64,000 nt of DNA from JAYOEY01 sp038120295 (lineage in GTDB: Bacteria; Pseudomonadota; Alphaproteobacteria; MPNO01; UBA2964): assembly GCA_038120295.1 (NCBI GenBank), contig JAYOLL010000013.1, positions 1-64,000 of the forward strand, written 5' to 3'. How positions within the stretch are numbered: position 1 is the first letter of the stretch; each line of letters opens with the position of its first letter. The position numbers and the translations under genes were made by a program. The notes under the pieces are model-generated. The model saw only the letters and a program-made list of their open reading frames with translations. It was not told the origin of the DNA and did not search any database. Of the stretch, positions 1-8,702 are shown piece by piece.

Positions 1-42
1 CGATTTTCCCCCGATTTTCCCCCGATTTTCCCCCGATTTTCC
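1..42. repeat. 11-bp tandem repeat, about 3.8 copies
   Basis: The unit CGATTTTCCCC repeats with period 11 (G at positions 2, 13, 24 and 35). The array runs into the window edge, so its true length is unknown. It lies just beyond the 3' end of a tRNA gene. No function can be assigned. Confidence 0.85.
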
Positions 43-57
43 AGGGGTTCCCGAAAA

Positions 58-133
58 TGGTGCCGCCTGCGTGACTCGAACACGCGACCCCCGCATTACG
101 AATGCGATGCTCTACCAACTGAGCTAAGGCGGC
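58..133 (-). tRNA. tRNA-Thr (anticodon CGU)
   Basis: Read on the minus strand, the 7-bp acceptor GCCGCCT pairs with AGGCGGC. It is followed by discriminator A and an encoded CCA. The anticodon loop TTCGTAA gives anticodon CGU, which reads the Thr codon ACG. D-arm (AGCTCAGTTGGTAGAGC) and T-arm (GTTCGAGTC) sequences are canonical. The gene is 76 nt including CCA. Confidence 0.95.
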
Positions 134-205
134 CCATCGGGCGTCGGGACGGCATGGTACGCCGTTCCGGTTAACGCGCTACTTACTCCGCCGCGTTGCC
201 CGCCG

Positions 206-1693
206 TCAACGGTTCTCGCCCTTTGAGAGCGCCGGCGGCAGCATGGGCGGGCTGTCGGCTCCGTCTTTATCGTCAGCAGTGCTGTCATTTACACCGACAA
301 GGACGGGCGCGGGCAGATTTCCGGCCCCGGTTTCCGGGGTTTTCGGCGTGGCGAGCATAGCAGGTTCCGCCTGGGCCGGCGTCCGGGTGCGGACCCGCCA
401 GTCGAGCGTCCCCGGCGCTGCGCAGTTCGGGCAGCGGGGCGACCATTCGGCGGCTTCCGCGCCGCATTCGGAACAGACCCAGGCCGGGTCGGGCGACGCC
501 ACGCTGGCACGCATCAGCCAGCGGCGCGCTGCTTCCGCATCGCCGCCATGCGAGCCGTCCGCTTCGGGCATTTCCGATTCCTCAAGCTCCGCCATCATGC
601 GGCACACACGCGCCGGCGGATCGTCGCCGCAGGCAGCCTCCAGATGGGTCCGCGCCGCACCCCAGATGCCCGCATCGAGATAGGCGCGCGCCAGTGCGAT
701 CTGCGACTCAATATGGCTCTGGTTGCCGGCGATCAGCTTCTCTACCCGCTTTACGGTGTCGACTGGCCGTTTCTCTTTTCCGGCGGCGCGGTAGAGGCGC
801 ACCAGATCGGGGTGCGGCGTACGAATCCAGGCGTCGCGCGCCAGCCGTTCCATCGCGCCGGTCTTGCCCGCAGCCGCCAGCAGGGTCGCATAGCGGACCG
901 TCGCGGCGATGTTGGCCGGCGCGTCGGCATGCGCCTTCTTTGCGAAATCGAGCGCGCCGTTGCGGTCGCCCTGCTCCTCTGCCTCGACGCTGCAGCCCAA
1001 CTGGACGGCGGTGCGAAGGCGCGCGGCGTCGGCCGCGTCGAGCGCCTTTCCCTTGACCGCATCGTTGAGCGCTGCCTGCGCCTGTCGCCATGGGCCCTGT
1101 TTGAGCTGGAGCTCTAACAGGGTCTTCAGAACCCATGGCGTTTTAGGCTGCAGCGCCTTCGCCCGTGCGGCGAGCCGCAGGGCTTCGGTGTCGTCGCCTT
1201 CGCGCTGGGCCTGCATCAGGAGCCCGCGCAGGCCGAGGAAAGCCGTTTCAGGGCGTTCCAGCATCGCCGTGAAATAACGCTTCGCCGCATCCTCGTCGCC
1301 GTTGAGCTGTGCTGCCTGTGCCGACAGCAGCATGGTCAGAGGCGGTTCGTTGAGGAGCACATCGGCGCGCCTTGCCTGTTTCTGCGCTTCGCCCGGGTCG
1401 CCGGCGGCCACAGCGACCATTCCCTGGGTGAGTGCCCGGTAACCCTTTTCGCGTTTCGATTCGCGCCGCCAGCTGACGATCTCGCCCGGCACAGCGGTCA
1501 TCCAGCGCCACGCCCGGTACAGCAGGGCGCCGACGATGACGACGAGCGATATCGCGAGCAGCAACATCGGGATCGGCATTGAGACATGCCAGCCGAGCCA
1601 GTCGACCGAAAAGTCGCCGGGCCGGTCGGCCAGCCAGACCGCTCCCATGACCGCTGCGGCCGCGATCAGGACAAAGAGAAGGAGCCGTATCAT
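206..1693 (-). CDS. hemY: HemY-type TPR membrane protein
   Basis: Inner-membrane TPR protein of the HemY family, linked to haem synthesis by gene neighbourhood but of unproven biochemical role. Two N-terminal hydrophobic segments (about residues 5-22 and 40-60) form a hairpin anchor. They are followed by TPR-like helical repeats to about residue 370. Near the C-terminus is a zinc-ribbon-like module, C407-x2-C410 and C421-x2-C424, followed by a Pro-rich tail. A comparable Cys4 tail is usual in alphaproteobacterial HemY, by recollection, and recalls the rubredoxin-like domain of LapB. The ATG overlaps the stop of the upstream mitofilin-like gene by 4 nt, so the two are translationally coupled. 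It is the last gene of the hemC-hemD block. Confidence 0.9.
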   Translation of the reverse strand: MIRLLLFVLIAAAAVMGAVWLADRPGDFSVDWLGWHVSMPIPMLLLAISLVVIVGALLYRAWRWMTAVPGEIVSWRRESKREKGYRALTQGMVAVAAGDPGEAQKQARRADVLLNEPPLTMLLSAQAAQLNGDEDAAKRYFTAMLERPETAFLGLRGLLMQAQREGDDTEALRLAARAKALQPKTPWVLKTLLELQLKQGPWRQAQAALNDAVKGKALDAADAARLRTAVQLGCSVEAEEQGDRNGALDFAKKAHADAPANIAATVRYATLLAAAGKTGAMERLARDAWIRTPHPDLVRLYRAAGKEKRPVDTVKRVEKLIAGNQSHIESQIALARAYLDAGIWGAARTHLEAACGDDPPARVCRMMAELEESEMPEADGSHGGDAEAARRWLMRASVASPDPAWVCSECGAEAAEWSPRCPNCAAPGTLDWRVRTRTPAQAEPAMLATPKTPETGAGNLPAPVLVGVNDSTADDKDGADSPPMLPPALSKGENR

Positions 1694-3054
1694 GACCTGA
1701 TACGGACCAGCGCCGCCTGCATCAGCGTATCCACCGCGCCGTCGACGGCGAGCCGCGCCCGGGCAGGGTCAAGCCAGGCAGCAGCGGCCTCCGCCGGTTT
1801 GCCCTTGAGTGTTTCCAGCGTTTTGACTGCGCCGGCGACGTCGCCGGCCTTGAGCTGGATTTCGGCCCGGGCGACGAGGCCCTGCACGTCATCCTTTGTC
1901 GCCGCGTCCTCGCCCACCCGGCGGATCGATACCATCGACGCCAGCCGGTCGAGGGTCTGGTCTATCCAGCCGTCGCCGCCGCTTGCGAGAGACGATCGCA
2001 CCACGGCATCGGCGGTCTCGGCGAACAGCCGCCTCAGGGCCAGGATGTCAGCGACGCCCTTGTCGCTATGCGCGGCGAGCGCGGCAAGCGGTTTCGCCAG
2101 TTCCGCATCGTCTTTCGCCAGTGCGGCCACGGAGTCGTATGCCCGGCGGTAAGAGGCGGTGCCCCTCACGGCTTCGCGAAGCTGACCGACCGAAAGAAGC
2201 AGCGCATTATTCGTACCCGGCCCGGTCGCTGTCGGGGCTGGTCTGCTTTCTGCCGCTGCCAGCCGCGTGTCCAGCGCTTCAAGCCGTGATCGAAGGTCCG
2301 AATTGCCTGCTTCGAGCGCTCTGATTCTTTCCGCCGCCTGACGGTTCGCGGCGATCAGGGCCTCGGTCTGTCCGGTTGTATCGGGCATCGGGCTCGCAGC
2401 ATGCGCCGGCGCAGCAGTCGCTGTTGCTCCGATGCGTCCTTCGAGCTTTTCGAGCCGGGCGACGAGGGCTGAGATCTCTCGCGACGCCAGGATCTGTTCC
2501 TGAAGCTTCCTGATGTCGCTATCGAATTTTTTCGCTTCGGTGATCCGCGCGACATCCGCTGCCGAACCGTAATCGGAGAATGCCCGTTCGAGTTTGGTGA
2601 TCCGGATTTCCTGCGTTCTGATCGCTTCTGCGACCCGCTTCGATTCTGCAACGCGCGCAGAATCCGAGACGGCGCCGTAATCGGCCACGAACCTCTCAAG
2701 CCGGATGAGCCGTTTCTCGAGCGCCGCTTCCTTTTCGCCGGTGAAACTCCGGCCGAATTCCATGACAGGAGCAAGCGTCGCCCGCAGGCCTTCCGGCAGG
2801 GCAGGGCTCCACACCGGCCAGGCGATATAGCCGCTGCCCAGCAGAAGAATCAGAACGAGGAACCAGACGAGCTTGCCCGATCTCCCGGGTTTTTCAGGAG
2901 GGGTTTCGGTCGCGGTGGCCGATTCTGGAATAGACGATTTCCGGGGCGCGGGGCCATCCGCCTTGTCTGCGGCGGTGGATTTCGCAACCTGTGCCTCACC
3001 CTCCGGGGTCTTTCCCTCGGTAGATGCCGGCTTATCCTTGTCGATATCGTTCAC
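1690..3054 (-). CDS. mitofilin-like (COG4223-type) inner-membrane protein
   Basis: A 454-residue protein. It has a charged, Pro- and Thr-rich cytoplasmic N-terminus, one membrane segment (about 61-79), a long coiled-coil-like region rich in Glu, Arg and Ala (about 100-290) and a helical C-terminal domain. This architecture and its place between hemD and hemY match the alphaproteobacterial mitofilin/Mic60-related family. That family shapes membranes and occupies the position of hemX in other proteobacteria. It lies 14 nt downstream of hemD and overlaps hemY by 4 nt. The family call rests on architecture and synteny; no catalytic motif is visible. Confidence 0.8.
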   Translation of the reverse strand: MNDIDKDKPASTEGKTPEGEAQVAKSTAADKADGPAPRKSSIPESATATETPPEKPGRSGKLVWFLVLILLLGSGYIAWPVWSPALPEGLRATLAPVMEFGRSFTGEKEAALEKRLIRLERFVADYGAVSDSARVAESKRVAEAIRTQEIRITKLERAFSDYGSAADVARITEAKKFDSDIRKLQEQILASREISALVARLEKLEGRIGATATAAPAHAASPMPDTTGQTEALIAANRQAAERIRALEAGNSDLRSRLEALDTRLAAAESRPAPTATGPGTNNALLLSVGQLREAVRGTASYRRAYDSVAALAKDDAELAKPLAALAAHSDKGVADILALRRLFAETADAVVRSSLASGGDGWIDQTLDRLASMVSIRRVGEDAATKDDVQGLVARAEIQLKAGDVAGAVKTLETLKGKPAEAAAAWLDPARARLAVDGAVDTLMQAALVRIRS

Positions 3055-3068
3055 TGGTCGTCCGACTC

Positions 3069-3782
3069 TCAGTTTTCCCGCAACGAATCTAGCGCATCGA
3101 GCATGGCGTCGCCGTTGGGCGCGTGCGCGACCCTGACGTCATGCCAGACGAGCCCGGCAGCGGCCTGCGCGACTGCCTGCGACAGGCAGACAGCCGTGAT
3201 CTCGCTGCATCGCTCCGATACGCCCGATTGTTCGATCAAACTAACAAAACTTGCTGCGGTCCGGGGAGAATAAAACAGCACTGCGTCGATTTTCCCGCTG
3301 GCGACAGTTTCGACGATGGGCGTATCCAGCGCGTCGGGCGTGTGCGCTTCGTAGAGCGTTATGGCGAAAAAGTCGAAACCTGCCTTTTCGAGAGACTCTT
3401 TCAGATTTCCGGCAACATGATCGCCGGCAACATGCAGCAGCCGTCCCGCGCCGGGTTCGCACCGTAATCTGGCAAGCCGCACCAGGGCGTCGGAATCTCC
3501 GCCAGCGCTCTCCACGGTTTCGAATCCTGCCTGCCGCGCCGCAGCCGCGGTGGCATCGCCAACTGTAAGGATGGGAATGTCCCGGTCGGCGACGGCACGG
3601 GCCAGGGCCTCGATGCCGTTTGCGCTGCTGGCCAGCACTGCCTGCACGCCGGCAAGGTCGACAGGAGCCCCTGTGTCGACGATCTCCAGCAGCGGTGCGG
3701 TGAGGGTCTCGAATCCCCGTTCCCGCAGTATCGATTCGAGCCGTTCGGTGGCGCTCCGGTGACGGGTGACCAGGACCCGCAT
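3069..3782 (-). CDS. hemD: uroporphyrinogen-III synthase
   Basis: Cyclises and inverts ring D of hydroxymethylbilane to give uroporphyrinogen III in the cytoplasm. It is 237 residues long, normal for the family, which has low sequence conservation. It starts MRVLVTRHRSATERLESILR, the usual N-terminal strand and helix. Later it has the blocks AVLASSANGIEAL and AVLFYSPRTAASF, which are the typical HemD T/S-S-x-N-G and S-P-R-T-A segments. Its start overlaps the hemC stop by 1 nt, so hemC-hemD form a coupled pair catalysing consecutive steps. Confidence 0.93.
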   Translation of the reverse strand: MRVLVTRHRSATERLESILRERGFETLTAPLLEIVDTGAPVDLAGVQAVLASSANGIEALARAVADRDIPILTVGDATAAAARQAGFETVESAGGDSDALVRLARLRCEPGAGRLLHVAGDHVAGNLKESLEKAGFDFFAITLYEAHTPDALDTPIVETVASGKIDAVLFYSPRTAASFVSLIEQSGVSERCSEITAVCLSQAVAQAAAGLVWHDVRVAHAPNGDAMLDALDSLREN

Positions 3783-4705
3783 CAGCCGAGAAAGCCGTCA
3801 CCGGCGCGGGACTTCAGTGTCTCGCCCAGCGTGCGGCCAAGTAAAGCGGCGTCGCCCGTCGGCGCATCGTCCTGGGCCGCATGGGTTTCGGATCCGTCCG
3901 GCCTGACGATCAGCCCGCGCAGCGACACGCGCTCACCGGCAATTGTGGCGAGACCGGCGATAGGCGTCCGGCAGGAACCGTCGAGCGCGGCGAGGAAGGC
4001 GCGCTCGGCGGCAATGCAGACCGAAGTCGCAGGGTCGTTAAGCGCCGCAACCAGTTCCCGCGTCTCGGCATCGTCCGCGCGGCACTCGATTCCGATGGCG
4101 CCCTGGCAGGTGGCGGGCAGCATGTCGTCGGGATCGATCGGCGTCATCGGCGCCTCCGTGAGACCGAGCCGGTTGAGCCCGGCGACGGCCAGCAGCGTTG
4201 CATCGAAATCCCCCTGTTCGATCCTGCCGAGCCTCGTGCCGACATTGCCGCGCAGCGCTTCGACCCGGAAATCCGGCCGGACGCTCAGCAGGATCGCCTG
4301 GCGGCGCAGCGACGCGGTGCCGATTCGCGCGCCCATGGGAAGCTCCGCAATGGTTCTGGCCGACAGGGAAATCAGCGCATCGCGCGGGTCCTCCCGCGGC
4401 AGCAGCGCTTCGATAATCAGCCCGTCCGGCAGTTCGGTCGGCATGTCCTTCATCGAGTGGACGGCCAGATCTGCGCTGCCGTCCAGCAGGGCTTCCTCAA
4501 TCTCCTTGGTGAACAGGCCCTTGCCGCCGATGTCGCCGAGCGTTCGGGTCTGGATCCTGTCGCCCGTCGTTCGGTAGGTGGTAATTTCGACGGCGTCGTC
4601 GTCTTCGAGGACGGGATGCGCGGCGCGCAGCCGGTCCCTGACTTCATGCGCCTGGGCGAGGGCGAGCGGGCTGCCGCGGGTAGCGATGCGGAGAGGTCGA
4701 TTCAT
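3782..4705 (-). CDS. hemC: hydroxymethylbilane synthase (porphobilinogen deaminase)
   Basis: Polymerises four porphobilinogens into hydroxymethylbilane in the cytoplasm. The 307-residue length is standard. Visible hallmarks are the N-terminal RIATRGSPLALAQA block, KDMPTELPDG, RIGTASLRRQA and the cofactor-loop LDGSCRTPIAG. The Cys in that loop carries the dipyrromethane primer. It is the first gene of the minus-strand haem block and is divergent from tsaD across 77 nt (4706-4782), which must hold both promoters. Confidence 0.97.
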   Translation of the reverse strand: MNRPLRIATRGSPLALAQAHEVRDRLRAAHPVLEDDDAVEITTYRTTGDRIQTRTLGDIGGKGLFTKEIEEALLDGSADLAVHSMKDMPTELPDGLIIEALLPREDPRDALISLSARTIAELPMGARIGTASLRRQAILLSVRPDFRVEALRGNVGTRLGRIEQGDFDATLLAVAGLNRLGLTEAPMTPIDPDDMLPATCQGAIGIECRADDAETRELVAALNDPATSVCIAAERAFLAALDGSCRTPIAGLATIAGERVSLRGLIVRPDGSETHAAQDDAPTGDAALLGRTLGETLKSRAGDGFLG

Positions 4706-4782
4706 AACCAGTCTCTAGCGCGCCGACGCGCAAAGGAAAAGGGCTGGCGTGTTCTTAGAGGATCGGCCTATAGAGTCCGGCC

Positions 4783-5901
4783 ATGGGCGATTCACTTAAA
4801 GTACTGGGCATCGAAACAAGCTGCGACGAGACCGCGGCGGCCGTGGTCGACGATACGGGTGCGATTCTCGGAGAGGTGGTGCGCTCGCAATATGACGATC
4901 ACGCTCCGTTCGGCGGCATCGTGCCCGAGATTGCGGCGCGCGCGCATCTGGAAACGGTCGATGCGATCGTCGCAGAGGCGATGCGCCGCGCCGGAACCGG
5001 TTTCGATGAAATAGATGCCGTGGCTGCGACCGGCGGCCCCGGGCTGATTGGCGGCGTCATCGTCGGCGTCATGACGGCCAAGGCGATCGCTGCGGCGCGC
5101 AACATCCCGTTCATCGCGGTCAACCATCTTGAGGCGCATGCGCTGACCGCCCGGATGACTGCCTCGATAGCAGCCCCGATGACGGCGCAAAAGACTGGCG
5201 GGCTGGAGTTCCCGTATCTCGTGCTGCTGGTTTCGGGCGGGCACACCCAGCTTCTGATCGCCGAGAATATCGGGAAATTTCGCCGGCTCGGCACAACCAT
5301 CGACGACGCGGTCGGAGAGGCGTTCGACAAGTCCGCCAAGATGATGGGACTCGACTATCCCGGCGGCCCCGCCGTGGAACGGCTGGCGCGCGAGGGAGAC
5401 AGAAACCGCTTCGCGCTTCCCCGGCCCATGAAAGGGCGTCCCGGATGCGATTTTTCCTTTTCCGGACTCAAGACCGCCGTCCGCCACGCGGTCGAAGGGT
5501 TAGGCGCGGCTGGACCCGGCGAACGCGATCTCGCCGATCTTTGCGCCTCCTTTCAGGCTGCGGCGTCGGAAGCGTTGATCGACCGGACGCGAAACGCCAT
5601 CGAGATGTTTCAGGAGTCATGCGGCGCGAGAATTCGTGAGAAGGGCGTGCTGGTCGTGGGCGGCGGGGTCGCCGCCAACAGCGCGCTTCGTGCGGCGCTC
5701 GAAACGCTCTGCGAGGAAACCGGCATGCGCTTTGTCGCGCCGGCGCAGAAGCTTTGCACCGATAACGGTGCGATGATTGCCTGGGCCGGACTGGAACGGC
5801 TGAGGCTGGGGCTGACCGATGGTCTGGACTTTGCGCCGCGGCCCCGCTGGCCGCTGGACCCCGACGCCCCGCGCAGGGCCTTCGCAGGGGCCAAGGCGTA
5901 A
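4783..5901 (+). CDS. tsaD: tRNA N6-adenosine threonylcarbamoyltransferase
   Basis: Transfers threonylcarbamoyl from TC-AMP to A37 of ANN-decoding tRNAs, with TsaB and TsaE as usual partners. The 372-residue ASKHA-fold protein shows GIETSCDETAAAVV at the N-terminus, ATGGPGLIGG, the metal-binding NHLEAHA, LLVSGGHTQL, and a C-terminal GGGVAANSALR then CTDNGAMIAW. Standard length. Divergence from hemC is a common alphaproteobacterial arrangement. No tsaB or tsaE is in the window. Confidence 0.97.
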   Translation: MGDSLKVLGIETSCDETAAAVVDDTGAILGEVVRSQYDDHAPFGGIVPEIAARAHLETVDAIVAEAMRRAGTGFDEIDAVAATGGPGLIGGVIVGVMTAKAIAAARNIPFIAVNHLEAHALTARMTASIAAPMTAQKTGGLEFPYLVLLVSGGHTQLLIAENIGKFRRLGTTIDDAVGEAFDKSAKMMGLDYPGGPAVERLAREGDRNRFALPRPMKGRPGCDFSFSGLKTAVRHAVEGLGAAGPGERDLADLCASFQAAASEALIDRTRNAIEMFQESCGARIREKGVLVVGGGVAANSALRAALETLCEETGMRFVAPAQKLCTDNGAMIAWAGLERLRLGLTDGLDFAPRPRWPLDPDAPRRAFAGAKA

Positions 5902-5996
5902 AGACTGCATCCGCACACGCCGTTTTCTGCGCGCATTAACCGTTCCTACAAATTCTTTCGCGATGCTTTGGGTCGCGCAAGATGGGAGGGGTTCTC

Positions 5997-6314
5997 ATGG
6001 CCGACGAAACTGCGATCGCTACAGATGGAATGCAGCCTCGGGGCGGCGGCCTCTACGACAATGTCGTATCGGGTCAGCCCGGGCCTGCTTCACCCGTCGA
6101 TATCCGGTTTTCGCTGCCCCTTCTGTGCTGGCGGTTCTTCCTCTGTCTGAAGGCAGGTCCCGAACGGCGGGCGCCCCGACGGCTCGCTTCGGAACGGGCG
6201 CTCCATCCGATCTGCACCGTCGCCAACCTGGCGTTCGTTGTCGGCGGCGCGCTTGCGTGCTACCTGGTTTTTCTGATGGGTTTTCTGCTTTACGCGTCCG
6301 TTCTCAGCCCGTGA
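5997..6314 (+). CDS. small membrane protein of unknown function
   Basis: A 105-residue protein not recognised as a named family. The second in-frame ATG was chosen because GGAGGGG (5985-5991) sits 5 nt upstream; an ATG at 5982 overlaps that site. The N-terminal half is soluble and Gly-rich. A moderately hydrophobic stretch (PLLCWRFFLCLK) is followed by a clear C-terminal membrane segment (VVGGALACYLVFLMGFLLYA). Its position 95 nt after tsaD, with a strong hairpin behind it, suggests its own short transcript or the end of the tsaD transcript. Confidence 0.55.
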   Translation: MADETAIATDGMQPRGGGLYDNVVSGQPGPASPVDIRFSLPLLCWRFFLCLKAGPERRAPRRLASERALHPICTVANLAFVVGGALACYLVFLMGFLLYASVLSP

Positions 6315-6321
6315 CGCGGCG

Positions 6322-6346
6322 CCCGCGATTTCGCAATCGCGGGTTT
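6322..6346 (+). terminator. probable intrinsic terminator
   Basis: Perfect 9-bp stem CCCGCGATT/AATCGCGGG with a 4-nt loop (TCGC), followed by TTTAT. It lies 8 nt after the small membrane-protein gene. The U-tract is short. Confidence 0.6.
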
Positions 6347-6404
6347 ATGCGGTAAACACCATGCTTTCCGACTGTTTTCCGGGAAGTCTCTTCGGGAATT
6401 CTCT

Positions 6405-7730
6405 ATGGCATCGAAGTCTCGTCTGCCTGTCGCCGGGCTGCTGATTCTTGCGCTGTGGCTGACGGCTCTGGTTCGCATTTTCTGGCAGGATCCCTTGCTC
6501 GCCGCCGCGAGCGGCGTATTGCTGATCGTCTATATCGCGACCGTCTTTCCGGGCGTGCGTCGGCAGATGCAGGTCCTTTCCGTGATCCTCGCCGGGATCG
6601 GCGGCGGCCTGGCCCACTTTCTCGATGCTTGGCCGGCCTTCTGGTTCGGCGTCGAGAAATCGGTCATCTTCGCTGCGTTCTTCGGTACGCTTTCGCTGCT
6701 GCGGGCGACCGCCGATCTTAGGCCGGAGATTGTGCGGTCCCGGCATCTGGTCGAACGGCTCGCCGACGACGAGCGCAATAGCGGGTTGCTGGTTGGCTCG
6801 AGCATTCTCGGCTCCGTCCTGATCGTCGGCGTCATGGCCGTATTCGCGCCCATCGTCGGCCGCGATGCGCCGTTCGAAACCCGGCTCGCCGCGGCGGAGG
6901 CCTGCCAGCGCGGGATGTGTCTCGCCTGCCTGTGGTCGCCCTTTTGGATCGCGATGGCGGTTTCCTACGAGCATCTGCCTCAGGTGCCGCTCTGGCAGGT
7001 CCTGCTGCTTGGGCTTTGCCTCAACGCGCTGGGGCTTGTTCTGGCGCATCTCATGTACACGCGGGCGGTCGGTATGGCGGGTCTGGGCCGGGCCCTGTCG
7101 GCGTTCGCCCCTGTGGTGCCGCCGGTTACGCTGGCTGCCGCCGTGGTTCTCGCCCTCAATGCGGCAACGCCTTTCGGCACCCTGCAATGTCTTGTTCTCG
7201 GCGTGCCGGTACTGTGCGTTGCTGCGCTGGCGCTTCAGGGCGGCGGGCGCGTCAGGGGCGCCGTTTCGGCTGCCGCGACCGGGATGACGGCGGTAAAGAG
7301 CGAGATCTGCCTTTTGACCGCGGCCATGGCGCTCGGCCAGGTACTCGCCGTAGCGCTTGCCGCCAGCGGCTTAGACCGCTGGCTCGCCGGGATCGGGCCG
7401 CCGGCCTGGGCGTTGTTCGCCATGTCGGCTGGTGTGATGACCGTGCTGGCCTTCGCCGGCGTGCACCAGTTCGTGACCGCGACAGTGATGCTGGTTCTGT
7501 TCAGCACGATCGATTTCGGGATCGAGCCGTTGCTCCTGATGATGTCGGTTTTGCTGGGCTGGACGTTTACGTCGATGACCGGACTGTCCGCTGTTTCGGT
7601 CGCCGTCGCCAGCGCGATGTATGCTGTACCCGTCGAAAAGGTTGCGTACGGACCGAATATCCGCTTCGTCGCCGCCTTCGGGGCTGTCGGCGTCGCGGTC
7701 CTGGCCCTGCTCGACAGGTGGATGTCGTAA
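6405..7730 (+). CDS. polytopic membrane protein, unassigned transporter-like
   Basis: A 441-residue, very hydrophobic protein with about 11-12 predicted membrane segments spread over its whole length. One hydrophilic loop (about residues 105-140) is rich in charged residues. No Walker box, periplasmic domain or recognised signature is visible. The size and even spacing of segments resemble ion-transporter/IT-superfamily permeases, but this is only a shape argument. The Cys-containing CQRGMCLACLWSP segment near the centre could be a distinctive site. It is followed after 28 nt by a double-cupin gene on the same strand, so the two may be co-transcribed. Confidence 0.6.
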   Translation: MASKSRLPVAGLLILALWLTALVRIFWQDPLLAAASGVLLIVYIATVFPGVRRQMQVLSVILAGIGGGLAHFLDAWPAFWFGVEKSVIFAAFFGTLSLLRATADLRPEIVRSRHLVERLADDERNSGLLVGSSILGSVLIVGVMAVFAPIVGRDAPFETRLAAAEACQRGMCLACLWSPFWIAMAVSYEHLPQVPLWQVLLLGLCLNALGLVLAHLMYTRAVGMAGLGRALSAFAPVVPPVTLAAAVVLALNAATPFGTLQCLVLGVPVLCVAALALQGGGRVRGAVSAAATGMTAVKSEICLLTAAMALGQVLAVALAASGLDRWLAGIGPPAWALFAMSAGVMTVLAFAGVHQFVTATVMLVLFSTIDFGIEPLLLMMSVLLGWTFTSMTGLSAVSVAVASAMYAVPVEKVAYGPNIRFVAAFGAVGVAVLALLDRWMS

Positions 7731-7758
7731 CCCCGTACGGATGACAGGAGTTCGCTTA

Positions 7759-8460
7759 ATGGCCGATCTGCAGGTACTGAATGCCGATTTGTCGCAACGT
7801 GTCGTGATCGAGACCGACGCGATGGAATGGGCGCCCAGCCCTAGCCCCACGGTCTGGCGAAAAAGGCTGTATCTCGACGGAACCGCGGAGGCTGGGGTGG
7901 TGACCTCCATCGTCCGCTATGACGCAGGGAGCGCGTTTCCGGAGCACGGACACCCCGAAGGTGAAGAAATCTTCGTCCTCGATGGGATTTTTTCCGATGA
8001 GACGGGCGATTATCCGGCGGGCACGCATATCCTGAATCCCGAAGGCTTTCGTCACGCGCCTTTCTCACGGGAGGGATGCACATTGTTCGTAAAGCTGCGC
8101 CAGTATGCAGGCGCGGATCGGCCCCGGCAGCAGCGGAACACGAACGCCCTCGAATGGCGGGACCGGCGCAACGGAGAGGTCGCCGAGATGCCGCTTTATG
8201 CGCAGGAAGGGTATGATGGCCGTACAAGCCTGATCCGTTTTGCGCCCGGCGGCGGTGTACCGCATCATCCTCATCTTTTCGGCGAAGAAGTACTGATGCT
8301 GGAGGGCGAGATGCAGGACGAGTTTGGAACTTACGGCACCGGGACCTGGATTCGCAGCCCTGTCGGCAGCGAACACAGGCCGTGGTCCGAAGGTGGCTGC
8401 GTGTTTTTCCTCAAGACCGGCGGCAATCCGATCGATCAGGGCGTTATGTCACCGAAATAG
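7759..8460 (+). CDS. double-cupin (ChrR-like) protein
   Basis: A 233-residue protein made of two ChrR-type cupin barrels. The first contains EHGHPEGEEIFVLDG and the second HHPHLFGEEVLMLEG. Both have the His-x-His...Glu pattern expected for metal binding. The start at 7759 follows the ribosome site ACAGGAG; a longer reading frame starting at 7621 overlaps the preceding gene and was rejected. ChrR cupins occur as anti-sigma C-domains and as stand-alone proteins. No zinc anti-sigma domain is present here, so a stand-alone sensor or dioxygenase-like role is possible but unproven. It overlaps the convergent GIY-YIG gene by 25 nt. Confidence 0.8.
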   Translation: MADLQVLNADLSQRVVIETDAMEWAPSPSPTVWRKRLYLDGTAEAGVVTSIVRYDAGSAFPEHGHPEGEEIFVLDGIFSDETGDYPAGTHILNPEGFRHAPFSREGCTLFVKLRQYAGADRPRQQRNTNALEWRDRRNGEVAEMPLYAQEGYDGRTSLIRFAPGGGVPHHPHLFGEEVLMLEGEMQDEFGTYGTGTWIRSPVGSEHRPWSEGGCVFFLKTGGNPIDQGVMSPK

Positions 8461-8702
8461 TCTTGCGCCAGACGCTGGCGAAACTTGCGATCGCGTTTCA
8501 GATGCCATTCGCGGCTCATGGCTGCCCGTCGCGAAGGATAACGTTCAGCGTAGAGTAGCGACCATACGCGGCCTCTTGTCGAGCGCGCGCCCGTTCCCGA
8601 ATTATGCTGTTGCAGCCGACGGTCAAGATCGACTGTCCAGCCAACATAAGTCCTGATCCCACGCCGGTCGTGGCAACCCAGTAAATAGACGTAACCAGTC
8701 AA
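8436..8702 (-). CDS. GIY-YIG nuclease-superfamily protein (UPF0213-like)
   Basis: An 88-residue single-domain protein. It has YVYLLGC near the start, TYVGWTVDLDRRLQQHN (the GIY-YIG core followed by helix 1 with Arg) and YAERYPSRRAAMSREWHLK with the conserved Glu. This length and pattern match the small UrI/UPF0213 proteins. Members are predicted endonucleases, but the function of this subgroup is unclear. It is convergent with and overlaps the cupin gene. Confidence 0.85.
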   Translation of the reverse strand: MTGYVYLLGCHDRRGIRTYVGWTVDLDRRLQQHNSGTGARSTRGRVWSLLYAERYPSRRAAMSREWHLKRDRKFRQRLAQDYFGDITP

